Counted from the first letter of the stretch, positions 1-7,137 are shown. The stretch is 15,720 bases of DNA from Polaromonas sp. (GCA_026786065.1 JAJAYS010000068.1:1-15720); one strand, 5' to 3'. Made by a program: numbers and translations. Notes: generated by a model from the letters alone, not told the origin.

Positions 1-363
1 CGCCTGGGCCGTGGCCAGCGCGGCCGAAAACACCACCGTCGCCGGGTGAAAAACCGAGCCGTTGTGCACGTCGTCCTGCTCGGCGACGTGGGAGGCGGCG
101 GCGTTGACCATCGCGGCCAAATACGGGCTGCTGCGGTTGCGATCAATCAGCACTTCCGACGGGCCAATGGCCCCGCCCATTCTGGCAGCGAAGCGCGCGA
201 TCGACTCGACCGGCCGCGCCCCTTTTCCGGCCAGTGCCGAGCCGAACCAATCGACCATCAGGTCTCCGGTTTTGCGCACGCCGGATTCGGGCAGATGCTC
301 AAAGTGCAGCCCGGCGGCGAAGGCGGCGAGTTGCTCGGTAGCGGTGTTGTTGATGGCGGGCAT
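1..363 (-). CDS. MmgE/PrpD family protein, N-terminal part (runs off left edge)
   Basis: The reverse strand from the ATG at 363-361 is open to the window edge (121 codons). The N-terminus begins MPAINNTATEQLAAFAAGL, and further on there are LMVDWFGSALAGKG and a segment containing HVAEQDDVHNGSVFHPATV. These match the first helical part of MmgE/PrpD proteins, including the conserved D-x-x-H-NGSVFHPA stretch. The family includes 2-methylcitrate dehydratase and cis-aconitate decarboxylase, among other carboxylic-acid dehydratases and decarboxylases, so the exact reaction cannot be assigned from this fragment. The start lies 22 bases after the stop of a broken hydrolase gene on the same strand, suggesting an old operon. 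No good Shine-Dalgarno is visible before the ATG, which would fit original translational linkage to that upstream gene. The family call is firm; the substrate is unknown. Confidence 0.85.
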   Translation of the reverse strand, partial: MPAINNTATEQLAAFAAGLHFEHLPESGVRKTGDLMVDWFGSALAGKGARPVESIARFAARMGGAIGPSEVLIDRNRSSPYLAAMVNAAASHVAEQDDVHNGSVFHPATVVFSAALATAQA

Positions 364-385
364 GTCGGAAGTTCGGTTGAAAAAT

Positions 386-550
386 TCAAAGGGCGTACAG
401 AAGATCGAACACCTGCTGCGGCGAGGTCACCATCGCATCGTGCCGTGCCCGGCCTCGATCTCGACAGAGCGCCAGTCACTGCGGGATCTGGCGTAGTCGC
501 GGGCCGCCGCCGGGGCGCCGCAGTAGGGGGTCACCGCGACGTGCCATTTA
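386..550 (-). pseudogene. 3' remnant of an alpha/beta-fold hydrolase, frameshifted by a 5-bp duplication
   Basis: Reading minus from about 550, the frame gives HVAVTPYCGAPAAARDY, then SDWRSVEIEAGHGTMRW and a stop at 427-429. If one copy of the tandem pentamer at 439-448 (cgtgc twice on plus) is removed, the frame becomes EIEAGHDAMVTSPQQVFDLL and ends in a TGA at 388-386. GHDAMVTxP is the C-terminal catalytic-His motif of a common esterase-like alpha/beta hydrolase group. Only about 54 residues remain: the 5' side stops at the end of the repeat element at 551. The nucleophile Ser and acid residue are therefore gone and no function is expected. The MmgE/PrpD start is 22 bases downstream, so this was probably a member of the same operon. 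The frameshift and truncation are seen directly; the family assignment rests on a short but characteristic tail. Confidence 0.7.
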
Positions 551-708
551 GGAACCCTCTGCACAACCCCCTTCGGCCCGCGATCAGCCGGGCTGGGGCA
601 ATCTGCTGCATTGTTTTTTTGCCAATAGCGGGGCCATTGGCTGCAAAAAGGCGCCTTGCAGCCCATCCCGATCCGGCACAGTTCCGCCAAAGTTATGCAG
701 AGGGTCCC
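551..708. repeat. MITE-like element with terminal inverted repeats (copy 1)
   Basis: The left end reads GGAACCCTCTGCACAAC (551-567) and the right end GTTATGCAGAGGGTCCC (692-708). These are inverse complements with two mismatches over 17 bases. The 158-bp interior has no coding capacity. Its reverse strand shares GATGGGYTGCAAGGCGCC followed by a T run, then GCTATTGGCAA and AATGCAGCAG, with the copy at 13020-13184. Its left end also matches the half-copy at 10621-10664. It interrupts or abuts the hydrolase remnant. No convincing target-site duplication is visible (TTTA left, AAGG right). A non-autonomous element mobilised by a transposase encoded elsewhere is the likeliest explanation. Confidence 0.75.
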
Positions 709-781
709 AAGGGCAAACGAATTGCAAGTGCGGACACCTGAGTAGTTACAAGACTTCAAGGCATTTCGGCTTGAAACCCAA

Positions 782-821
782 TTAATACGGGCGCAAGCAG
801 CTCTTTAATTAATAGCGACTG
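782..821. repeat. Dispersed AGCTGCT/CGCCCGTATT intergenic repeat (copy 1)
   Basis: The reverse strand reads GTCGCTATTAATTAAAG followed by AGCTGCTTGCGCCCGTATTA. The same order of blocks (GTCGCTAT, a variable A-rich spacer, AGCTGCT, then CGCCCG and ATT) occurs at 7008-7046 and 9159-9200. This copy lies just downstream of the CoA-transferase stop. The family resembles short intergenic repeats that I associate from memory with Comamonadaceae. It has no coding potential. Confidence 0.75.
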
Positions 822-838
822 ACAGTCATCAATTGGTC

Positions 839-2038
839 TCAAATCGCTTGCGCAGCCCGCAGCGCGGCAATCTGCGCCGCGCTTTGCCCAAGCGCGCGCA
901 GGATCGCGTCGGTGTGCTGGCCGACGGCCGGCACCGCGTCCATGCGCGGCTCGAAGCGGTTGCTGCGACCGGGCGGCAACAGCGCCGGAATGCGGCCGGC
1001 CGGTGAAGCGACGTCCTGCCAGCGACTGCGGGCGGCAAGCTGCGGATGCGCCCACAGGCCGGCCATGTCGTTGATGCGGGCGTTAGCGATCTGGGCTTCA
1101 TCGAGTCGGGCCAGCACGCCTTCGGTGCTCAAGGTGGCAAAGGTTTGCAAGATCAGCGCTTCGAGCGCCGCGCGGTTCGCGTTGCGTCGGGCGTTGCTGT
1201 CGAAGCGCGCATCGGTGGCGAGCGCGGCGTCTTGCAGCACCACCGCACAAAACTGCTTCCACTCGCGCTCGTTTTGCAGGCCCAGCATCACGCTCCCGCC
1301 GTCACCGGCCGAAAACGGGCCGTAGGGGTAAATGGTCGCGTGGGCTGCGCTGCTGCGCGGTGGCGGGGTTGCGCCCTCAAAGGCGTAGTACATCGGGTAG
1401 CCCATCCATTCGGCCAGCGACTCCAGCATCGACACATCGATGTGCGCGCCCTGCCCGCGTCCTTCGCCTTCGCCTTTTTTGTCGCGCTGCATCAAGGCCG
1501 CCAGCACGCTGGTGAACGCGTACATGCCAGCGGCGATGTCCGCAATCGAGTTGCCGGCCTTGCAGGGCGCGTCGGCTGTCCCGGTCACGGACAGAAAACC
1601 GGCTTCGCTCTGAATCAGCAGGTCATAGGCCTTTTTGTCCCGGTACGGGCCGTCGTCACCATAGCCCGAAATATCGCAGACGATCAGGCCGGGGTGCGGG
1701 CCGCTCAAAGCCTCGTACGACAGGCCCATGCGCGCCGCCGCACCGGGCGCGAGGTTTTGCACCAGCACGTCGGCGTCGGCAATCAGGGCCTTCAACACAT
1801 CGAGCGCGGCAGGCTGTTTCAGGTCCAGCGTCAGGCTCTCCTTGGAGCGGTTGGTCCACACGAAATGCGAAGCCAGTCCGTTGACGCGCTCGTCATAAGC
1901 CCGCGCAAAGTCGCCGGCACCGGGCCGCTCAATCTTGATGACGCGTGCGCCCAGGTCGGCCAGCTGACGGGTGCAAAACGGTGCGGCAATCGCGTGTTCG
2001 AGAGAGACGACGGTAATGCCGTCGAGAGGTCTTGGCAT
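839..2038 (-). CDS. CaiB/BaiF (class III) CoA-transferase
   Basis: This 399-residue protein begins MPRPLDGITVVSLEHAIAAP and continues with ADLGARVIKIERP, the hallmark N-terminus of family III CoA-transferases. These enzymes move CoA between carboxylic acids through an aspartyl-CoA intermediate. The likely catalytic Asp is D167 in SIADIAAGMYA, matching the position of Asp169 of formyl-CoA transferase. Downstream are the family blocks HIDVSMLES and an RF-x-x-NA-x-R segment near the C-terminus. The length is normal. A TTG at 2047 is in frame, but the ATG at 2038 gives the usual MxRPLDGI start; neither has a strong Shine-Dalgarno. The gene lies 51 bases after the acyl-CoA dehydrogenase stop. It probably activates the acid imported through the adjacent Bug receptor; donor and acceptor acids are unknown. 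Confidence 0.93.
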   Translation of the reverse strand: MPRPLDGITVVSLEHAIAAPFCTRQLADLGARVIKIERPGAGDFARAYDERVNGLASHFVWTNRSKESLTLDLKQPAALDVLKALIADADVLVQNLAPGAAARMGLSYEALSGPHPGLIVCDISGYGDDGPYRDKKAYDLLIQSEAGFLSVTGTADAPCKAGNSIADIAAGMYAFTSVLAALMQRDKKGEGEGRGQGAHIDVSMLESLAEWMGYPMYYAFEGATPPPRSSAAHATIYPYGPFSAGDGGSVMLGLQNEREWKQFCAVVLQDAALATDARFDSNARRNANRAALEALILQTFATLSTEGVLARLDEAQIANARINDMAGLWAHPQLAARSRWQDVASPAGRIPALLPPGRSNRFEPRMDAVPAVGQHTDAILRALGQSAAQIAALRAAQAI

Positions 2039-2089
2039 GGCAGGCAAATGATGGTGAAGCAGAAAAAAACGTCGCAGCGCGAACGACGC

Positions 2090-3253
2090 TCAGAACGAGC
2101 GCGGCAGCCCCAGCAGATGCTCGCCGACGTAGCTGAGGATCAGGTTGGTCGAAATTGGCGCGACCTGGTAGAGCCGGGTTTCGCGGAACTTGCGCTCAAC
2201 GTCGTATTCGTTCGCAAAACCGAAGCCGCCGTGAAACTGGATGCAGGCGTTGGCGGCTTCCCAGCTGGCTTTGGCGGCCAGGTATTTCGCCATGTTGGCC
2301 TCGGCCCCGCAAGGCTGACCGGCGTCGAACAGCGCGCAGGCTTTGTAGCGCATCAGGTTGGCCGCCTCGACCTCGATGAAGGCCTCGGCAATCGGAAACT
2401 GCACGCCCTGGTTTTGCCCGATCGGCCGGCCGAACACCACGCGCTCGCTGGCGTATTTCGTAACCCGATCCAGAAACCAGTAACCGTCGCCTATGCATTC
2501 GGCGGCGATCAGCGTGCGCTCGGCGTTCAGCCCGTCCAGGATGTACCTGAAGCCCTGGCCTTCTTCGCCGATCAGGTTTTCTGCGGGGATTTCGAGGTTT
2601 TCGAAGAACAGCTCGTTGGTCTCATGGTTGACCATGTTCGGAATCGGCCGCACCGTCATGCCCGATTTTTCAGCCGCGCGCAAATCGACCATGAAGATCG
2701 ACATGCCTTCGGATTTTTTCTTTACGTCGGCGAGCGCCGTAGTGCGGGCCAGCAGAATCATCCAGTCCGAATGCTGCACCCGCGAGATCCAGACCTTCTG
2801 GCCATTGACGACGTAGCGGTCACTTTTCTTGACCGCCGTGGTCTTGATCTTCGTGGTGTCGGTGCCGGTGCTGGGTTCGGTCACGCCCATCGATTGCAGT
2901 CGCCATTCGCCACTGGCGATCTTCGGCAAATACAAATCCTTTTGCGCCTGCGAGCCGTGCCTGAGCAGCGTGCCCATGTTGTACATCTGACCGTGGCAGG
3001 CCCCCGAGTTGCCGCCGCTGCGGTTGATCTCTTCCATGATCACTGAGGCCTCCAGCAGACCCAGGCCGGAGCCGCCGTACTCGGCCGGAATCAGCGCGGC
3101 GAGCCAGCCGGCTTTCGTCAGCGCATCGACGAAGGCCTCCGGGTAGCCGCGCTCGCTGTCGATCTGGCGGTGGTAAGCATCGGGGAATTCGGCACACAAC
3201 GCGCGAACCGCGTCGCGGATGTCCTGGTATGAATCGGGCGGGGTTTTGATCAT
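2090..3253 (-). CDS. Acyl-CoA dehydrogenase family protein
   Basis: This is a 387-residue flavoprotein. It has an N-terminal helical domain with AALIPAEYGGSGLG (residues 52-65), the FAD/substrate motif MGVTEPSTGTDT (122-133), NGQKVWISRVQHSDW (150-164), and a C-terminal helical domain with ERVVFGRPIGQNQGVQFP and IQFHGGFGFANEYDVER. Such enzymes form the alpha-beta double bond of an acyl-CoA and pass electrons to ETF. The C-terminus ends APISTNLILSYVGEHLLG instead of the usual YEGT-E segment, so the catalytic Glu of medium-chain enzymes is absent there. A Glu at position 245 (GLNAERTLIA) sits where isovaleryl- and long-chain-type enzymes carry theirs. The chosen ATG (3253) is the only start giving a normal N-terminus; the upstream frame overlaps the MaoC-like gene. 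It lies 23 bases after that gene. Confidence 0.95.
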   Translation of the reverse strand: MIKTPPDSYQDIRDAVRALCAEFPDAYHRQIDSERGYPEAFVDALTKAGWLAALIPAEYGGSGLGLLEASVIMEEINRSGGNSGACHGQMYNMGTLLRHGSQAQKDLYLPKIASGEWRLQSMGVTEPSTGTDTTKIKTTAVKKSDRYVVNGQKVWISRVQHSDWMILLARTTALADVKKKSEGMSIFMVDLRAAEKSGMTVRPIPNMVNHETNELFFENLEIPAENLIGEEGQGFRYILDGLNAERTLIAAECIGDGYWFLDRVTKYASERVVFGRPIGQNQGVQFPIAEAFIEVEAANLMRYKACALFDAGQPCGAEANMAKYLAAKASWEAANACIQFHGGFGFANEYDVERKFRETRLYQVAPISTNLILSYVGEHLLGLPRSF

Positions 3254-3276
3254 GACGCCAGATTGTCCCGCAACCG

Positions 3277-4161
3277 CTATGCGAGGGCGGCGGTGGCCTG
3301 CATGGTCAGCCAGCCTTCGTGGTCTTCGGCCCAGAGGCGGACCGTGCGCCCGTCTGCAGACGGCTGGGCGTTCAGGTGAAACGGCTGCAGGTCGAAGGTC
3401 GGCCGAAGCGCCTTGAATTGAAAACTCAGCACCTGCGCCTCGGGCATTTCGCGGCCCAGCAGGTCGATCAGCAAGGTGGCGATCAGCGGGCCGTGAACAA
3501 TCAGGCCCGGATAGCCCTCCACCTCGGTCACGTAACGGCGGTCGTAGTGGATGCGGTGGCTGTTGAAAGTCAGCGCCGAATAGCGAAACAGCAGCACGTC
3601 GTCCGGCACGATCTCGCGGTGCCACAGCGACCCCAGGTCAGCCATCGTCGGCGGCGGAACCGGATCGCCCGGTGCGGCGCTGGCCCGGTACACGATGTCG
3701 TGCTCTTCGGTCAGGGCCAGGCCTTTTTCGTTGCTGATTTCGTGCCGGACCAGCACGAACAACAGGTCACCGCTGCGCCCGCTCTTGTGGGTGACCGACA
3801 CCACCCGCGAAACCCGCGTGACAGCATCGCCGACCACCAGCGGATTGTCGGCCTGCCACTGCAGGCGCCCGCCGGCCCACATGCGGCGCGGCAAGGGCAC
3901 CGGCGGCAAAAATCCGCCGCGCGCCGCATGGCCGTCCGGGCCGAGCAGCGACTGGCGTGGCTGGGGAAGAAAGTACAGCCAGTGCCACAGCGGCGGCAGC
4001 GGCGTGCCCGGCGCGGGCGCGGGGTCGCTGCGGTCGAGCGTGGCCGACAGCCCCCGCACCGGCGCTGCGGCGATGTCGTCGTTCAAAATTTCGGTTCTGC
4101 CGACCCAGCTTTGCAGGTGGGCAAGTGTTGCCGCTCCCCATGTTCGGGCCTCGTTCGTCAT
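3277..4161 (-). CDS. MaoC-like / mesaconyl-C4-CoA hydratase-like dehydratase
   Basis: The 294-residue protein has two hot-dog halves. The N-terminal half (about 1-140) carries PPLWHWLYFLPQPRQSLLG, GFLPPVPLPRRMWAGG and VTHKSGRSGDLLFVLVRHE. The C-terminal half has LLFRYSALTFNSHRIHYDRRY (190-210), then GYPGLIVHGPL. N200, H202, H205 and D207 lie where classical enoyl-CoA hydratase 2 proteins have their D-x-N-P-x-H dyad, as in HTD2-like, itaconyl-CoA and mesaconyl-C4-CoA hydratases. It probably hydrates or dehydrates a branched or dicarboxylic acyl-CoA in the cytoplasm. The ATG lies 8 bases after the Bug receptor stop with only a weak purine run, which suggests coupled translation. The fold is secure; the substrate is inferred from neighbours. 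Confidence 0.88.
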   Translation of the reverse strand: MTNEARTWGAATLAHLQSWVGRTEILNDDIAAAPVRGLSATLDRSDPAPAPGTPLPPLWHWLYFLPQPRQSLLGPDGHAARGGFLPPVPLPRRMWAGGRLQWQADNPLVVGDAVTRVSRVVSVTHKSGRSGDLLFVLVRHEISNEKGLALTEEHDIVYRASAAPGDPVPPPTMADLGSLWHREIVPDDVLLFRYSALTFNSHRIHYDRRYVTEVEGYPGLIVHGPLIATLLIDLLGREMPEAQVLSFQFKALRPTFDLQPFHLNAQPSADGRTVRLWAEDHEGWLTMQATAALA

Positions 4162-4169
4162 GGTCTGGA

Positions 4170-5207
4170 CTAATCCACCGAGGCGCCGGAGGTTTTAACG
4201 ATCAACGCCCACTTCGCGATGTCCTCGCCCAGCAGCGTCGCAAACTGCTCCGGCGTCACGGGGTTGGTTGCGCTGCTGGCCAACTCCACGCCCTGCTGCT
4301 CGAGCTTGTCGCGCAGTTCCTTGTCGGCCAGAGTTTTTCCCATTGCATCCTGCAGCCGCGCCAGCACGTCAGCGGGGACGCCGGCCGGTGCGAACAGACC
4401 GATCCACAAGGTGCCGCTGTAACCGGGCACGGTTTCAGCCACCGCCGGAACGTCGGGCAATACCGGCGAGCGGGTCGCGCCGCTGACCGCCAGCGCGCGC
4501 AGCTTGCCGCCCTTGATATGGGCGAGCGACGACGGCAGGCTGGCAAACAACATCGGCAACTGGCCGCCGAGCACATCGTTCAGCGCCGGGGCGACGCCTT
4601 TGTAGGGCACATGCTGCAGGTCGAGGCCGGCCATGCTTTTGAGCATTTCGCCTAGCAGGTGGTTGAGCGTGCCGTTGCCGGCCGACGCGTATTGAATCTG
4701 GCCAGGTTGGGCCTTAGCCAGGGCCACCAGCTCAGCCATCGATCTGGCCGGAAACGCCGGGTTGACCAGCAGCACGTTCGGCACGGCACCGATCAGGCTG
4801 ATCGGCTTGAAGTCCTTGACTGGATCGAAGCCGGGGTTCTTGTACAGCGCAGGATTGATCGCCTGGCTGCTGCTGATCGTCATCAGCAACGTGTACCCGT
4901 CTTTCGGTGCTCTGGCCACCGCCTGGGTGCCGATGTTGCCACCAGCGCCAGGCCGGTTCTCGACCACGGCCGAACTGCCCAGCACCTCGCCCAGCTTCTG
5001 GCTGACGACGCGGCCGACGATATCGTTGGTGCCGCCGGCGGCCTGCGGCACGATCATCACAATCGGGCGGTTCGGGTAAGGGGCCTGAGCCAGCGCACCC
5101 AGGCTCGCCGTCAGGGCGGTCAAGCCAGCCGAAAGGGCCAGCAGCGCCGGCAAGTAAACCCGACGGACTGCAGCAGGTTTTGGCCTGCCGGCTACAAAGT
5201 TTTGCAT
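4170..5207 (-). CDS. Bug/TctC-type tripartite tricarboxylate transporter substrate-binding protein
   Basis: The protein has 345 residues. A basic N-terminus and a hydrophobic stretch LPALLALSAGLTALTASLGA end in ALAQA, a likely signal-peptidase I site near residue 41. The mature part starts YPNRPIVMIVPQAAGG, then VVENRPGAGGNIGTQAVA and APKDGYTLLM, which are the diagnostic Bug-family blocks. Bug proteins bind small carboxylates or related compounds in the periplasm and hand them to TctAB-type permeases; no TctA/TctB genes are in this window. The ATG at 5207 is set by AAGGAGAC at 5219-5212. The gene leads a tight run with the MaoC-like, acyl-CoA dehydrogenase and CoA-transferase genes, so its ligand is probably the acid that they degrade. 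The preceding intergenic stretch 5208-5448 shows no convincing promoter or terminator. Confidence 0.93.
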   Translation of the reverse strand: MQNFVAGRPKPAAVRRVYLPALLALSAGLTALTASLGALAQAPYPNRPIVMIVPQAAGGTNDIVGRVVSQKLGEVLGSSAVVENRPGAGGNIGTQAVARAPKDGYTLLMTISSSQAINPALYKNPGFDPVKDFKPISLIGAVPNVLLVNPAFPARSMAELVALAKAQPGQIQYASAGNGTLNHLLGEMLKSMAGLDLQHVPYKGVAPALNDVLGGQLPMLFASLPSSLAHIKGGKLRALAVSGATRSPVLPDVPAVAETVPGYSGTLWIGLFAPAGVPADVLARLQDAMGKTLADKELRDKLEQQGVELASSATNPVTPEQFATLLGEDIAKWALIVKTSGASVD

Positions 5208-5448
5208 GCGTGTCTCCTTCGAGTTTCGGTTCCAGTTGCCGATCGGGGCAAGCCGGCGAATTATCGATTCAAGTGAGGCGCTTGCCGATACCCTTTGTAG
5301 CCTACCGCACAGGTCAATCGGGTGACCGGCGTACCGCCGCATGACCGGTTGCACCGCTGTACCCGCAGTGCCTTTTTTCGCCAATGAGCCGGCATGCAGC
5401 CCCCCGGTCGGCAACCCTGCTCGCCGTTTGGTGGAGTAGCTCCGCAGG

Positions 5449-6570
5449 TCAGTTGCGCAACTTGCCGTCGCGCGTGACCATGCCCAGTTCAGCATACTTG
5501 CTGCCATGGTTCTGCTTGGGACCGTAGGTGACGGTGAATCCGCCTGCGTCGTAGGCACCCAGCGAAGCCATCGACGCCAGCAGTGCTTTGGCATCCCCCG
5601 GCTTTTTGCTGCGGCGCATGGCCTCCGCCAGCACCTTGGCACCGATGCACGCCTCAAGGTGCGCACTGTTCATGGTTTTGGTAATGCCGGCGTCTTTCAG
5701 GGCACGGCTGCATTCCTGCACCACCGGCAGCGCAGAGTGGGGGCTGGGCACCACCTGCGAAATCGACACGCCGGCACCGGCTGGCCCGGCAGCTTCGATG
5801 TACTGCTGTGCCCCGATAAAGGACAAGCTGGACATCGGAATGAAGATGCCCTTCGCAACCATTTGTTTGCTGATCTCTGCCGCCGGCCCCGACAGCACGG
5901 TATTGATGATGACATCGGCCTTGAGCTTGATCAGTTCCCCAACCTGCGCCGCGTCCAGCGTGGCGTTGCGTTTCAGTGAAAAGGCAACGGGTTTTTTGTC
6001 CTGCTTGGCAAGGTAGTTCGTCACCACAGCAAGGTTCTGCTTGCCGACTTCATCGTCGTAGTGCACCACGACCACGGTCTTCAGGCCAAGGCCGGTCCAG
6101 AACGCCAGCATTTTCTCCAGTTCATCACCGTAGGAGGCGCGCAAGGTGTACACCACCGGGCTGGCTTTTCGCACCGGATCTGCGCCGGAAAACGGCGCAA
6201 AAAATAGCACGCCCGCCTGCTCTGCCTGCGGCATCGCATCAAGGCTGAGGGTTGCCGACGCATAGCCGAACAGCACCGACGCATCGTGCGCGCCAAGCAG
6301 CTTTGCGGTGTTCACGCCGGCCTCCTTGCGGTCATTCTTGTCGTCCAGCGCAATCAGCTCGACCGGCAAGCCGGCAACTCCGCCTTTTGCGTTGAGCGAT
6401 TTGAAATACGCCTGCGCGCCGTCGCGAATGTCGTTGCCGAAGGCGGCATTGCTGCCGGTCAACGGCGCCGACTGCCCGACCACCCAGGACTTTTGGGCCA
6501 GACTGCCGCCCGAAGCAAGAGCAAAAGCAAGGCACGCCAGGCTGGCGACGGATTTGTGAATTAGGGACAT
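5449..6570 (-). CDS. ABC transporter substrate-binding protein (branched-chain amino acid / Peripla_BP_6 type)
   Basis: The 373-residue exported protein starts MSLIHKSVASLACLAFALA with a signal peptide ending near SLAQ (about residue 24). The mature start WVVGQSAPLTGSNAAFGNDI and GAQAYFKSLNAKGGVAG-x-PVELIALDD are the standard opening of LivK-like type I binding proteins. SVLFGYASATLSLDAMPQAE and GVLFFAPFSGADPVR line the ligand cleft in this family. The ligand is unpredictable: many relatives bind aromatic acids, amides or urea. The start at 6570 is chosen for its AGGAG 10 bases upstream and the signal peptide; an in-frame ATG further up adds an unlikely leader. No ABC permease or ATPase gene lies nearby, so it is an orphan binding protein. 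It is 241 bases from the Bug gene and may or may not share its transcript. Confidence 0.93.
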   Translation of the reverse strand: MSLIHKSVASLACLAFALASGGSLAQKSWVVGQSAPLTGSNAAFGNDIRDGAQAYFKSLNAKGGVAGLPVELIALDDKNDRKEAGVNTAKLLGAHDASVLFGYASATLSLDAMPQAEQAGVLFFAPFSGADPVRKASPVVYTLRASYGDELEKMLAFWTGLGLKTVVVVHYDDEVGKQNLAVVTNYLAKQDKKPVAFSLKRNATLDAAQVGELIKLKADVIINTVLSGPAAEISKQMVAKGIFIPMSSLSFIGAQQYIEAAGPAGAGVSISQVVPSPHSALPVVQECSRALKDAGITKTMNSAHLEACIGAKVLAEAMRRSKKPGDAKALLASMASLGAYDAGGFTVTYGPKQNHGSKYAELGMVTRDGKLRN

Positions 6571-6697
6571 GAGGGGTGGCTCCTGGTCTGAGACCTGATG
6601 TAACTTATTTGGGCGTTGTGAAACCAAATTTTGAACTTAATTTCAGCAATTCCATCATTAATTTGAAAAAATCGTACGAATATATGCGTTCCGGCCC
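6571..6697 (-). promoter_or_regulatory. AT-rich leader of the ABC binding-protein gene
   Basis: This stretch between the binding-protein start and the IS remnant is clearly richer in A and T than its neighbours, with runs such as AATTTGAAAAAATCG on plus. It must contain or carry the promoter of the minus-strand gene unless transcription comes from farther away. No hexamer pair close to sigma70 consensus could be picked with confidence. The only firm element is the AGGAG ribosome-binding site at about 6580-6584. Confidence 0.3.
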
Positions 6698-7009
6698 TTA
6701 CAAATCGTGCGTCACCTCTGGCGGTTTGGCAGCGCCTTGATACCCAGCATCGGCAAATACGATTTGTTCCTAGGCATGCAGCAAGGCGTGGCCCTGGGTC
6801 ACATCGTTGACGTTGCCAGCCGTGCCGATGACGGTATGCACCAAGCCGGATTCAGCATCCACACCGATATGGTCCTTCATTCCGAAGTGCCACTGGTTGC
6901 CCTTCTTGACCTGGTGCATTTCAGGGTCACGCTTGCCGTCTTTGTTCTTGGTGGAGCTGGGCGCTGCAATGAGGGTGGCATCGACTACGGTGCCGGTGAA
7001 CGCGGCTGT
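6698..7009 (-). pseudogene. IS5-family transposase remnant (DDE, internal fragment)
   Basis: The minus-strand frame reads [20 protein letters not shown], then [38 protein letters not shown] and [16 protein letters not shown] stop (6772-6770) follows, after which the same frame continues IVFADAGYQGAAKPPEVTHD and stops at 6698. These are central catalytic-domain blocks of IS5-group transposases: the VDAT Asp, the IGVDAESG segment and the FADAGYQG Asp. The N-terminal DNA-binding part and the C-terminal catalytic Glu region are missing. The 5' break falls exactly where the dispersed repeat at 7008-7046 begins. About 100 codons of an expected 300-plus remain, so it cannot be active. No terminal inverted repeats were found flanking the fragment. 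Confidence 0.9.
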
Positions 7010-7046
7010 CGCTATCAAAAAACTAGCTGCTCACGCCCGATTGATA
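7008..7046. repeat. Dispersed AGCTGCT/CGCCCG intergenic repeat (copy 2)
   Basis: On plus this reads GTCGCTATCAAAAAAC, then TAGCTGCTCACGCCCGATTG. It matches the reverse strand of the copies at 782-821 and 9159-9200 in block order and in most conserved positions. It marks the truncated 5' end of the IS5 transposase remnant, so either the repeat inserted into the old transposase gene or a deletion joined the two. It lies about 90 bases before the GGT start. Confidence 0.75.
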
Positions 7047-7137
7047 TGGCCTACAGCCTGAAATAGCCCAAGACGCCAAGCTCCAACCGCCCGGCGTAAC
7101 ATGGCAGCCCAACCCAACCCAAACCGGAAGCGAAATC

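Noticed and set aside
1046..3046. A 666-codon plus-strand open frame
   Set aside because: It is antisense to the CoA-transferase and acyl-CoA dehydrogenase genes, its composition is typical of GC-rich antisense frames (rich in R, A, G, H, Q), and it matches no known fold.
5208..5448. Upstream extension of the Bug receptor frame to 5666
   Set aside because: The extension has no signal-peptide logic, overlaps the 3' end of the ABC binding-protein gene, and the ATG at 5207 has a strong Shine-Dalgarno followed by a proper signal sequence.
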